DNA from: VFZP01 sp043755595
Lineage (GTDB): Bacteria > Acidobacteriota > Terriglobia > Bryobacterales > Bryobacteraceae
Length of the DNA stretch: 64,000 bases
Direction: 5' to 3'
Assembly (NCBI GenBank): GCA_043755595.1
Contig: JAYUSQ010000106.1
Span: 1-64,000 of the forward strand
Position numbers and translations under genes: made by a program
Shown: positions 1 through 7,940 of the stretch, piece after piece
How positions within the stretch are numbered: position 1 is the stretch's first letter
Layout: the number at the start of each line of letters is the position of its first letter
Notes under the pieces: generated by a model
Told to the model about the DNA's origin: nothing
Databases searched by the model: none
Seen by the model: only the letters and a program-made list of their open reading frames with translations

Positions 1-1550
1 CGGCCCGGCATGTTTCCGATGATAGTGGTCATCGACCACCTGTCGAGCAGGATATCCGTTACTTCAACCGTTTCCGGTTTTGGTGTCAACGCTTCTTCAA
101 GCTGTTCGTTGGTTAGGCTCGTCTTCAATTCAGCCAGTGCCTTCGGACTTGCGTCAAACCTGTCGTGCTCATCGCGTGGCAGTCGCTCAAGGCATTTGAG
201 GGTTGCGGCGGCCGCCGAGCCCCACGTTCGTTTCTTTGCCACAGCTTTCTCAGCTTTGGCATTCGCTTTCGGAGGCTTTTCATCGGCCATGGCGGAGAAA
301 ACCCGGACAGTTGCCTCGCCATGCCCCCGCCGGTTGACCCGGCCCAATCGCTGGATCATTGAATCCAGCGGGGCCGCGTCGCAAATCATATGATCGGCAT
401 TCAAATCGAAGCCGACTTCGCCGGCGCTGGTCGAAACCAGCACGGCAGGTTCCTTGCCGGACCGGTGCTCTGGCTTCTCCTCACCGTCCAAAAATCGCCT
501 CAGCACTGCCGTTTTAAGCAACTCGTCCCGCTCCAACCCTCTCATCGTGCCGGTTAGAGCGCGAACACAGTCCTTTTGCTGAAGCTCCTTCTGAACGGCT
601 TTTTCAATCATCAAAGCCATGTCCGGGCTCCGGACGAATACAACAACCCGCGCCTTCTCCTCGCTGAGCTTCAACGCAGCCTTGGCAATTTCCTCCGGCA
701 GTTTCTTTTTTTCAACCGGGGGTTCAAGGCAGAGCCGTTTAGGGGCATCCCACCGCCTTTGGATCGGGTTGGTTTCCTTATCGCCCTCAAGGTCCGTTTC
801 TTCAAGCTGGAAGCGTCTCAAGCCGCCCTCGCTCGCCGTCGCCGACATGGACAGCACTCGCATCGGCGAACCTTGACCCCGCTGAAACGTCCCTTGGTTG
901 CTCAATGAATCAACCAATTTCTTGAATGGCTCGGACAGGTGCGCCTCATCCAGAACTAAGAGCGAGTCCTGTCCCAGTAGACCGGCGTCAAGAGGGCGTA
1001 ACTTGTAGGACGAACGATACCCACTGAACAACAAGCGGCTGCCAATCATGTCAACCGTCCCGATGATGATCGCGGGTTTCGTGGGATCGCGGGTCCACTC
1101 ACGGTTATCGGCAAACTGGCCCCGCAGCGTGCTAACAGAAAGCCAATCGTCCGCCAGACCGACCGACCAGAGATTCCGCTGAATCTGTTCGGCAATCTCG
1201 GTCGCTTGATCCACAACCGTTCTTCGATCGACGACGTAAACCAGCCGCGTGGGTAGACGTGTCTTATTGTCGAGGCACTGCCGCCGCAAAGCGAGAGCCC
1301 ACAGGCAGATGATACTCGTCTTCCCCATCCCGGTTGGAAGATCACAGGTTTCGGGAAAGTCGCTTACATCGTTGCGGTAAAGCTTTTCATACATGCGTTC
1401 TTGCCAACGCAAGGGCTCATGGCCTTCGCCCTTCTCTCCCCGTGTGAGGGCCGTGAAGCAGCGCGCGAAGTCTGCTCGAAGTTCTTCATTCAAACCCGAA
1501 GCAGGCTTCACCTGAGTTTGTACGGAATTGCGCGTGTCCTCCACAGCCAT
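1..1550 (-). CDS. cas3: CRISPR-associated helicase Cas3, N-terminal part (runs off the left edge)
   Basis: About 516 codons are open from ATG at 1550 to the window edge. SF2 helicase motifs appear in order: PTGMGKT (residues 72-78, Walker A), DEAH (201-204), SAT (236-238) and QRLGRVNRRG (400-409, motif VI). Cas3 unwinds and degrades DNA recruited by Cascade. There is no HD nuclease domain ahead of the helicase, and the last residues in view (WSMTTIIGNMPGR) remind me of subtype I-G (formerly I-U) Cas3, in which I recall the HD domain lying at the C-terminus. An in-frame ATG at 1559 is an alternative start. A TATAAT lies at 1558-1563, only 8 bases before the 1550 ATG. The remaining cas genes and any array would lie left of the window. 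Confident Cas3; subtype tentative. Confidence 0.85.
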   Translation of the reverse strand, partial: MAVEDTRNSVQTQVKPASGLNEELRADFARCFTALTRGEKGEGHEPLRWQERMYEKLYRNDVSDFPETCDLPTGMGKTSIICLWALALRRQCLDNKTRLPTRLVYVVDRRTVVDQATEIAEQIQRNLWSVGLADDWLSVSTLRGQFADNREWTRDPTKPAIIIGTVDMIGSRLLFSGYRSSYKLRPLDAGLLGQDSLLVLDEAHLSEPFKKLVDSLSNQGTFQRGQGSPMRVLSMSATASEGGLRRFQLEETDLEGDKETNPIQRRWDAPKRLCLEPPVEKKKLPEEIAKAALKLSEEKARVVVFVRSPDMALMIEKAVQKELQQKDCVRALTGTMRGLERDELLKTAVLRRFLDGEEKPEHRSGKEPAVLVSTSAGEVGFDLNADHMICDAAPLDSMIQRLGRVNRRGHGEATVRVFSAMADEKPPKANAKAEKAVAKKRTWGSAAAATLKCLERLPRDEHDRFDASPKALAELKTSLTNEQLEEALTPKPETVEVTDILLDRWSMTTIIGNMPG

Positions 1551-1684
1551 GCACCACATTATATGCCATATTGGGTGGGCCTGATCCAAATTCACACGGA
1601 TTCACATTTTTCTTCTTCATTGTTCTTAATCACATACCCGAAAAGCACTTCAAACCCTACGGTCGCCCGTGCCACTATAAACGC

Positions 1685-2173
1685 GTGGAAAACCTCACCC
1701 CGCAAAACGTTTCAACCGGCCCCACTTCGCCCGAAGGCAAGGCCCGCTCGGCTCGCAACGCCGAAAAACACGGAATGTATGGCAATGCCGTACTCCTCCA
1801 CCAGGAATCGGCCGAAGAGTTCGCCGCCCTGCGCGACGATTACTATCGCCAATTCCTCCCCGTCACCCGCGCCGAATCTGACTTAGTAGACCGCATGATC
1901 GCTGCCACTTGGCGCTTGCGCCGGCTCATCGCCCTCGAATCCGCCGCCATGGACCACAAGATGGATGCCCAACGCAGTGACTTAGACGCCACTTACTCGA
2001 ACCTCGATCCCGAAACGCGCGCCCACTTTGCTTTCGAAGAACTCGCCGCCGAAGGCGTCACCCTCGCCACATACGCGCGTTTCCAATCCGCCCAACTCCG
2101 TCAATACGATCGTGCCCTTCGCAGCCTCTTTCTCCTCCGGGAGGCCAGTCCCCCAAAAAACACAAAAATATGA
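1685..2173 (+). CDS. Conserved hypothetical protein of the terminase-like cassette
   Basis: This 162-residue protein of unknown function starts at GTG 1685; the frame is open upstream but carries no similar sequence there. Near the N-terminus is STGPTSPEGKARSARNAEKHG, followed by a charged helical region rich in Arg, Glu and Ala. From memory, proteins opening with a 'STGPRTPEGKARSSQNALKHG' pattern are common in Acidobacteria and often sit just before a terminase-like gene, as here (gap about 170 bases). A role as a small-subunit or DNA-binding partner is inference only. It is divergent from cas3, with 134 bases between the starts. Confidence 0.7.
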   Translation: MENLTPQNVSTGPTSPEGKARSARNAEKHGMYGNAVLLHQESAEEFAALRDDYYRQFLPVTRAESDLVDRMIAATWRLRRLIALESAAMDHKMDAQRSDLDATYSNLDPETRAHFAFEELAAEGVTLATYARFQSAQLRQYDRALRSLFLLREASPPKNTKI

Positions 2174-2195
2174 GGAACGAACTCTCCGTTGTAGG

Positions 2196-2226
2196 GCAAG
2201 CTTCAGCTTGCGGGGGGCTTTAGCCC
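2196..2226. repeat. Paired palindromes, REP-like
   Basis: Two short perfect or near-perfect palindromes stand side by side between the two cassette genes: GCAAGCTTCAGCTTGC at 2196-2211 and GGGCTTTAGCCC at 2215-2226. A similar double-hairpin unit follows the terminase gene at 3852-3890, so the terminase is bracketed by them. They look like mobile REP-type elements rather than terminators, since no T tract follows. Confidence 0.5.
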
Positions 2227-2343
2227 GGCGCTGGTCTACACGGGGCCAATCGGCGCAAAGCCTCATGTTTGCGCCCTTTGCCCCTCTGCGGCCTTTGCGA
2301 GAAACCGTCCGTCCGTCTCATCGAAGTAAATGGATGCTCAATC

Positions 2344-3837
2344 ATGCAAACTACATTCTCAAGTCGCATACTCAGTAAAGTTACTAAGTACAGAAACAAC
2401 TTACATCCTCAAGTAACGAAATGGAAGACTTACTCGCGTCATCGCCCTCGCACGGCGCCGCCCGCGGTCCAGCCGGCGCCGTTTATTCCCGCCACCGCGA
2501 GTGAATTCGCCGTCAAAACGCTGGAGTTCCCTGTCGATGACAGGCAGCGCGAAATCCTCGACAGTCCCTCCCGCCACGTAGTCGTCTGTTGTTGCCGCCA
2601 ATGGGGTAAGTCCACCACCGGGGCCATCAAGGCGCTGCACCACGCTCTCACTAACCCCGGCTCGCTCGTGCTGGTCGCTTCGCGCACCCTCCGCCAGGCC
2701 GGTGAACTCCTCGAGAAAGTAATTGGCTTCTCGAAGTTACTCGGACTCCCGGTCCGCCGCGCCCCGCGCCACGACGAATCGTTGCTTCTCCCGAACGGCT
2801 CGCGGATCATTGCGCTCCCCGGCCAGCCCGATTCCCTGCGCGGCTTCTCAGCCGTCTCGCTCCTGATCGTCGACGAAGCCGCCTACGTGCCGGACGACCT
2901 CTATCACTCGTTGCGCCCGATGCTCGCCACCACCAACGGCGCCATCTGGCTGCTCTCCACGCCTCGCAATCGCGCCGGCTTCTTCTACGACGAATGGTCG
3001 TCCCCGCAAAACACCGGGAGTAAGTTCACTGTAACCGTCGCCGACTGCCCACGTATTAGTGAGGAATTTCTCGCCGACGAGCACCGCCTGCACGGCCCTG
3101 CGTTATTCATGCGCGAATACTATTGCGACTTCGGCTACACCGGCCAGTCGTTCTTCGAAATCGACGCGCTCGATCAAGCGGTTGGCGTCGAGCGCTACCA
3201 CGCCGCCGAAGAGTTCGCCAGTGCCCGCCCCACCACTCGCTTCTATATCGGTTTCGACCTCGGTCAGAAAGCTACGCCATCGGCTGTGGTCATCCTCGAA
3301 CTCGTCCGCGGAACCACCCAAAGCCGCGACCCGGTTACCTTCCAATGGATTTCTGAAACGCACTTAATATTCCGTAAAATTGAACGGTTCCCGCTCAACA
3401 CGCCCTACGACAGTCTCGCCCAGTTACTCAACCGGATGGTTCGAGACTTAGGCGATCCCCGCGACATCACGATGATAGTCGACGCGACTGGTTGCGGCCA
3501 ACCCTTTCTTGAGATCCTTCGCCGGCAGGACATGAAAGTCCTGATCTCGGCCGTCTCCATTACCGCCAGCGGCCCCGGTTCCTTCTCTCACGGCATCGAG
3601 CGCGTTTCCAAAAAAGCCTTGATGGCCAACGCCAATTATGCCCTCATGAGTAAGTGCCTGTCGGGAGAACCCGGCATGTCCGGTCTAAAAGCGCTGCGCG
3701 AAGAGATGGAGGCTTACCGCATCCGTACATCGCGTGCCGGTCACGATAGTTTTCGCTCCGGTCAATCCGACGATCTTGTCATGGCCTACGCCCTCGCGGT
3801 TTGGAAAGCCCGGGTCTACTTACAAAGGGCGGACTGA
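2344..3837 (+). CDS. Terminase-like large subunit (ATPase plus RNase H-fold nuclease)
   Basis: From ATG 2344 the product has 497 residues, close to phage terminase large subunits. The ATPase half has a Walker A variant CCRQWGKST (83-91) and a Walker B LLIVDEAA (173-180). The C-terminal nuclease half has an acidic strand FYIGFDLGQ, then MIVDATGCGQPF, and ends in a conserved SDDLVMAYALAVW. Terminases cut and pump phage DNA into capsids, but no portal, capsid or tail gene is nearby, so this is probably a domesticated or mobile cassette. The frame is open back to 2269 and the true start is uncertain, as no good ribosome site is visible. A C-terminal fragment of a relative lies at 63459-63629. Confidence 0.82.
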   Translation: MQTTFSSRILSKVTKYRNNLHPQVTKWKTYSRHRPRTAPPAVQPAPFIPATASEFAVKTLEFPVDDRQREILDSPSRHVVVCCCRQWGKSTTGAIKALHHALTNPGSLVLVASRTLRQAGELLEKVIGFSKLLGLPVRRAPRHDESLLLPNGSRIIALPGQPDSLRGFSAVSLLIVDEAAYVPDDLYHSLRPMLATTNGAIWLLSTPRNRAGFFYDEWSSPQNTGSKFTVTVADCPRISEEFLADEHRLHGPALFMREYYCDFGYTGQSFFEIDALDQAVGVERYHAAEEFASARPTTRFYIGFDLGQKATPSAVVILELVRGTTQSRDPVTFQWISETHLIFRKIERFPLNTPYDSLAQLLNRMVRDLGDPRDITMIVDATGCGQPFLEILRRQDMKVLISAVSITASGPGSFSHGIERVSKKALMANANYALMSKCLSGEPGMSGLKALREEMEAYRIRTSRAGHDSFRSGQSDDLVMAYALAVWKARVYLQRAD

Positions 3838-3851
3838 CCGCGTTTTGTGGG

Positions 3852-3890
3852 GCAGGCAATCTTGCCTGCTGGCGCGCTCTCAAGCGCGCC
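3852..3890. repeat. Paired palindromes downstream of the terminase
   Basis: GCAGGCAA-TC-TTGCCTGC (3852-3869) is followed at once by GGCGCGCT-CTCA-AGCGCGCC (3871-3890). The layout is the same as at 2196-2226. No T-run follows, so termination is not the obvious job. Confidence 0.5.
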
Positions 3891-3959
3891 ATGGCGCTGC
3901 CGCAGCATCGCAAACGCCGCGCGTTCCCTCCCTTGATCGGGATCGGCGAAACCTGGCGC

Positions 3960-4110
3960 CTGCCCAAATTGCCGGGCGGTTTGGCGCGTCGGCCGCCGCC
4001 TTGCGCTAGCTTGCCAGTTTCGCGGAGCAACGCTTGGCCAAAGGTGCGGAGTTGGGTACACGATGTCCATTCAGATACTTGGAGAACCCGCGCGCCAGGA
4101 GATTTCAGGT
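3960..4110 (-). pseudogene. Duplicated internal fragment of the neighbouring FAD oxidoreductase
   Basis: Read leftwards from about 4107, the frame gives LKSPGARVLQVSE, then LRTFGQALLRETGKLAQG. This closely matches LKSRGARVLRVSE and LRTFGKALLREPGKLAQG inside the intact gene at 4399-5682 (bases about 5100-5240). The similarity fades near 3960. The piece has no start and no cofactor motif, so it is a dead partial duplication lying between the terminase cassette and an IS200 remnant. Confidence 0.75.
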
Positions 4111-4123
4111 TTAGGGTCAACTA

Positions 4124-4321
4124 AGCCAGCAGGGAGGTCCCCCGGCTTTGCTGGGGTGGCAGTAGCAGTTTGACATTTCCGGCAGTCCACCGGGAAACTC
4201 CAACACGCGAGCCGCTCAAGCACACGAAAAGGAGAATTTCCCGATGCACGAATATCAAAGTCTAAACCATACGAAGTGGGACTGCAAATATCACGTCTTG
4301 TATCCAAGGATACGAGAATGA
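4124..4321 (+). mobile_element. IS200/IS605-type element remnant with the first 25 codons of tnpA
   Basis: ATG 4244 opens MHEYQSLNHTKWDCKYHV, the typical start of the small HUH single-strand transposase TnpA (IS200 group), but the frame stops at 4321 and the catalytic HUH and Tyr motifs are absent. A good ribosome site (AAAAGGAGA) precedes it. The 120 bases upstream, including paired GGTCCCCCGG/CCGGGGTGGC-like stems, resemble the structured left end of such elements. From 4322 to 4398 nothing recognisable remains. Confidence 0.75.
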
Positions 4322-4398
4322 TGACAAAGCCTCGCATGAAGGCGCGCCGCCTCATAATTATGCTGTATTTCTTGCCTCTTGGCGCCAACATCCAAACT

Positions 4399-5682
4399 CT
4401 ACCCAGAGTCTGAAACGGACTCCTTATACTTCCGAGCAATTTCGCCGGTTGCTCTGATCGTACCTGAATGTCTCGCCAGATTTCCCGCTGCCGTGGGAAA
4501 CAGCGGCGGGCGGACGGACTCGGCAGGCCACCCCAGTAAGTGCGCGACGGCGGGCCCGCAGACTCGGCCTTGGCAGGCGCCCATGCCGCAGCGGGTCTGC
4601 AGTTTCGCTGAGCGCCAGGATCTTTGGTCGTGCAACTGCCCGAGCGTCACATCTTCGCAGCGGCAGACGATGGTGTCGGCGTCGGCGAGGGTGCTTAGTT
4701 CCGGACGGAGCGCGAAGGCTGTTTCCATGGCGCGGCGGAAGCGGAGGGCGCGGTCGCGCGCTTTGAATAGCGTTTCGGCTCTTGGGCGATCGCCGGTGGC
4801 GGCGTAGCCGGCGATCTGCCCTTCGATCAGCGCTGCCTCGACGCCTCCGACGCCCGTGATTTCTCCTGCCGCGTAGATGCCGGGTTGCGTGGTTTGTTGC
4901 CAACGGTCGATCGCGACGGCCCCGGTGTCGATGCGGCATTCGAGCAAGGCGGCGAGTTCGATGTTGGGGACCAGGCCGAAGCCGCACGCCAGATAATCAC
5001 AGACGATTCGGCGAGGACCGGGATGAAGCGTGACGAATGCCAGGTGGCCTTCGGCGCCTTCGGCTCGTAGTGGCCATGAACTGGATCGGATGGATGTGCC
5101 GAGTAGTTTGGCGCGCAAGCCGAGGCCTTGCGCTAGCTTGCCCGGCTCCCGTAGCAAGGCTTTGCCAAACGTGCGGAGCTTGTTAAACGAGGTCTGTTCG
5201 GACACCCGGAGAACGCGTGCGCCGCGCGACTTGAGATAAGCCGCGACCGCCAATAGCAATGGCCCCGTGCCCGCGACGATCACGCGTTTGCCGTCGATCG
5301 GCATCCCGCCTTTCACCATCGCCTGCAAACCGCCCGCACCCATGACGCCGGGCAACGTCCAGCCGGGGAACGGCAGGAACCGTTCGCGCGCGCCAGTGCA
5401 GACGATGAGCTTGCCGAATTCAATCGCGTTGCCGGTGCTGGTGAGTAGTGTGTTGAAGGCGAGCCGGCCCAGCACGCATTCGCCTTTCAATACCTCTGCG
5501 CCGCAAGTGCGGAAGCGTGTGAACCCCGGACTGTTGCGTTCGCCGCCGCGCCAGATTTGGCCGCCCGCTGCGGGGTTGTCGTCGATCACGCCGATTCGCC
5601 GCGATGGCGATGATGACGCCGCCCATGCGGCCGCCATGCCCGCCGGGCCTGCGCCGACGATGAGCACGTCGAAGCTAGGCAT
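4399..5682 (-). CDS. FAD/NAD(P)-binding oxidoreductase with a BFD-type [2Fe-2S] tail; probable D-hydroxyproline dehydrogenase alpha-type subunit
   Basis: The 427-residue protein starts with a Rossmann FAD site (VGAGPAGMAAAW, about 8-19). A second dinucleotide site (VIVAGTGPLLLA) lies mid-protein. Near the C-terminus are CRCEDVT and CGMGACQGRVCG, Cys clusters typical of the BFD-like domain in opine oxidase, HcnB and hydroxyproline dehydrogenase alpha subunits. It overlaps the [2Fe-2S] subunit gene by 8 bases and is last in the leftward operon. With the two upstream genes it should form a membrane-linked dehydrogenase passing electrons to the respiratory chain (family knowledge). Opine or HcnB-like substrates remain possible; the neighbours favour hydroxyproline. 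Confidence 0.82.
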   Translation of the reverse strand: MPSFDVLIVGAGPAGMAAAWAASSSPSRRIGVIDDNPAAGGQIWRGGERNSPGFTRFRTCGAEVLKGECVLGRLAFNTLLTSTGNAIEFGKLIVCTGARERFLPFPGWTLPGVMGAGGLQAMVKGGMPIDGKRVIVAGTGPLLLAVAAYLKSRGARVLRVSEQTSFNKLRTFGKALLREPGKLAQGLGLRAKLLGTSIRSSSWPLRAEGAEGHLAFVTLHPGPRRIVCDYLACGFGLVPNIELAALLECRIDTGAVAIDRWQQTTQPGIYAAGEITGVGGVEAALIEGQIAGYAATGDRPRAETLFKARDRALRFRRAMETAFALRPELSTLADADTIVCRCEDVTLGQLHDQRSWRSAKLQTRCGMGACQGRVCGPAVAHLLGWPAESVRPPLFPTAAGNLARHSGTIRATGEIARKYKESVSDSG

Positions 5683-5905
5683 CGGCTTGCACCTTCATGC
5701 CGGGTTGGCAAAGGGTCTGACAACTGCGCTCGTGGGCGCGTCCGTTGAGCGTCACGCGGCACTCAAAGCAGATGCCCATGCCGCAGAGCGGGCCCCGGTC
5801 TTTGCGAAAGGATGTTACTCCGGCCCGGATGATTGCCGCGGCGATGGTTGTGCCTTCCGGCACTTCGATTGCCCGACCGTTGACCGTAATTTCGATCGCG
5901 GTCAT
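5675..5905 (-). CDS. Small (2Fe-2S)-binding protein; dehydrogenase gamma-type subunit
   Basis: This 76-residue ferredoxin-like subunit has the Cys pattern CGMGICFEC plus a later RSCQT, matching the small iron-sulphur subunits that pair with HcnB/OoxA-like flavoproteins. It overlaps both neighbours (4 bases with the upstream DAO gene, 8 with the downstream flavoprotein), so the three are almost certainly translated together and assembled as a complex. Confidence 0.85.
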   Translation of the reverse strand: MTAIEITVNGRAIEVPEGTTIAAAIIRAGVTSFRKDRGPLCGMGICFECRVTLNGRAHERSCQTLCQPGMKVQADA

Positions 5906-7014
5906 GAGGCGGCGAACCTCGTGGCAAGGTAGGGCTCAATGGGGATGGCGGAGTGGCGGCCGAGGACTTGATCCGCGATCAGTTGCGCGGTCCCCAGTGA
6001 TGTGGTGATGCCTAACCCTTCGTGTCCCGTCGCGGCCCACAAGCCAGGAGACACGGGCCCGATGATCGGCAGGCTATCGGGTGTCGCGGCGCGGAGGCCG
6101 GTCCACGTGCGAATGATGGAGAGTTCGGCAAGATCGGGCATGTACTCGAACGAGCGGCGCAGCATCCGCGCCAGCATCGGCGGCTCTACTTGCGAACTGG
6201 CGGAACCGTACTGGCGCGAGGAGCCGATGAGGATTTGGCCCGTGCTGCGCGGTTGGATATTGAACGCCACGCTTTCGTTGTCGTGCCCATGCGCACTCTT
6301 GAGATAGCCGAGTTCTACCAGTTGATGCCGGACGTGCCCGGGGTACCGATCAGTGATCGCCAAGTGCCCCTTTCGTGGCCGGACCGGCAAGCCGGGAATG
6401 AGGTGGGCGGAGTCTGCCCCGGCGGCGACGATCACGGCGCCGGCCGATAGCGTGGATCCGTCGCTGAGTTTGACGAGGCCGGGCTCGACGCTGATGGCCT
6501 CCACGCCTTGGCGGATCCAGGCGCCGCGCATTCTGGCTTGCTCCGATAGCCAATGCGTTGCGCAAGGCGCATAAATCACACTGTCGGATGGCGCCAGCAG
6601 AGCGCCTGCGAGACCCGCGCGCAAATGCGGCTCGGCTTGACGCAGCGCGCGTTCGTCCAGGATTTCCGTGCGGACCGAGCGTTGCGCGTAGTAAGCGCAC
6701 TTGGCGTGGACAGCCTCCATTTCGCTGGCGTCCGCCGCTATCCACAAGGTGCCGCAGTATTCGTACTCCACGTTGGCAGGCAGGTCAGGGCGTATCTCAC
6801 CCCATAACCTGGCCGAGTATGATGTGAGCGCAAACTGCGCTTCCGAATCGTCCATCGTAACTATGTGGCCCATGCCCGCCGCCGTCGCCCCGCTCCCTAC
6901 GTCGTTCGTTTCGATCAGGACAACTCGCAGTTTTTCAAGCGCGAGCGCGCGGGCGCAGGCCGCTCCGGCGATGCCCCCGCCGACGATCGCCACATCGGCA
7001 GTGGCCGCGCTCAT
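5902..7014 (-). CDS. DAO-family FAD-dependent oxidoreductase; probable D-hydroxyproline dehydrogenase beta-type subunit
   Basis: The 370-residue product opens with the classic FAD site VAIVGGGIAGAACARAL and ends with the DAO-family C-terminal motif GLWAATGHEGLGITTSLGTAQ. Members oxidise amine carbons of D-amino acids, sarcosine or hydroxyproline isomers. Its start overlaps the stop of the epimerase gene by 4 bases. Placed between a hydroxyproline epimerase and the iron-sulphur subunits, it is the likely catalytic subunit oxidising cis-4-hydroxy-D-proline. The substrate is inferred from context. Confidence 0.83.
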   Translation of the reverse strand: MSAATADVAIVGGGIAGAACARALALEKLRVVLIETNDVGSGATAAGMGHIVTMDDSEAQFALTSYSARLWGEIRPDLPANVEYEYCGTLWIAADASEMEAVHAKCAYYAQRSVRTEILDERALRQAEPHLRAGLAGALLAPSDSVIYAPCATHWLSEQARMRGAWIRQGVEAISVEPGLVKLSDGSTLSAGAVIVAAGADSAHLIPGLPVRPRKGHLAITDRYPGHVRHQLVELGYLKSAHGHDNESVAFNIQPRSTGQILIGSSRQYGSASSQVEPPMLARMLRRSFEYMPDLAELSIIRTWTGLRAATPDSLPIIGPVSPGLWAATGHEGLGITTSLGTAQLIADQVLGRHSAIPIEPYLATRFAAS

Positions 7015-7940
7015 TTCCGGATGCCTTCGGCGAAGGGATCGCGTGGGTCGAGAATCAAAGTGGCTTCGGCGTTGACGTACGCCGTGCCTTTGATGCTGGG
7101 CAGAATGCGCCCCTCTGTATCGCGCCGGTAGGTGGCTTCAAAGACGCTGCCGACAATGCTTTCCTGCCGCCAGATTTCGCCTTCGGCCAACTTTCCATCG
7201 GCGGCGAGACAGGCGAGTTTGGCGCTTGTGCCGGTGCCGCAGGGCGACCGATCATAGGCTTTGCCGGGGCAGAGAACGAAGCTCTTGCTGTCGGCGCGCA
7301 CGTCCGAGGGCGGGCCGAACAGTTCGATATGATCCACCTCAGGCCGCTCCAGCGCCTGCCGGACTCGCCACGCCAACTCCGTAAGTTGTTCCACCTTGTC
7401 GAGTACGATATCCGCGCCATGATCGTTCGATAAAAAAAACCAGTTTCCGCCCCAGGCGATGTCGCCGGTGATCGCGCGGCCATCCACTTTGACTTGAACG
7501 CCAGTCCGGGACCGGTAACTCGCGACGTTCACGATGGTGGCCGCGCCGGATTCGTCGAGCGTCGCAGAGATCTCCCCCACGGGCGTTTCGATTCGATGGG
7601 TCCCTACACCCAGGCGGCCGGCATGGGCGAGCGACGCGATCAAACCCATAGCGCCATGGCCGCACATCCCCAGGTATCCGACGTTGTTGAAGAAAATGAC
7701 CCCGGCCGCGCACGCGGGATCGACGGGCTCGCATAGGAGAGCCCCCACCATGACGTCAGACCCACGCGGCTCATTCACCACGGCCGCGCGAAAGCCGTCA
7801 TGCTGCGCGCGAAACCGCTCCAGGCGTTCGGCCATCGACCCGCGTCCAAGCTCCGGGCCGCCCGACATCACCACGCGCGTCGGCTCGCCGCCCGTGTGCG
7901 AGTCGATCACGGCGACGCGCCGGTGCAGGCCAGGAATCAT
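7011..7940 (-). CDS. 4-hydroxyproline epimerase (proline racemase family)
   Basis: At 309 residues it has the family's usual length. Both catalytic cysteines are visible: GMCGHG-type (LGMCGHGAMG, about residue 90) and SPCGTGTSAKLA (about 235). Keeping both Cys argues for an epimerase and against trans-3-hydroxyproline dehydratase, which lacks one of them. It converts trans-4-hydroxy-L-proline to cis-4-hydroxy-D-proline, feeding the downstream dehydrogenase. It is coupled by 4-base overlaps on both sides. Confidence 0.88.
   Translation of the reverse strand: MIPGLHRRVAVIDSHTGGEPTRVVMSGGPELGRGSMAERLERFRAQHDGFRAAVVNEPRGSDVMVGALLCEPVDPACAAGVIFFNNVGYLGMCGHGAMGLIASLAHAGRLGVGTHRIETPVGEISATLDESGAATIVNVASYRSRTGVQVKVDGRAITGDIAWGGNWFFLSNDHGADIVLDKVEQLTELAWRVRQALERPEVDHIELFGPPSDVRADSKSFVLCPGKAYDRSPCGTGTSAKLACLAADGKLAEGEIWRQESIVGSVFEATYRRDTEGRILPSIKGTAYVNAEATLILDPRDPFAEGIRK

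Noticed and set aside
1551..1684. Possible CRISPR repeats beside cas3
   Set aside because: No direct repeats with spacers are seen between cas3 and the terminase cassette.
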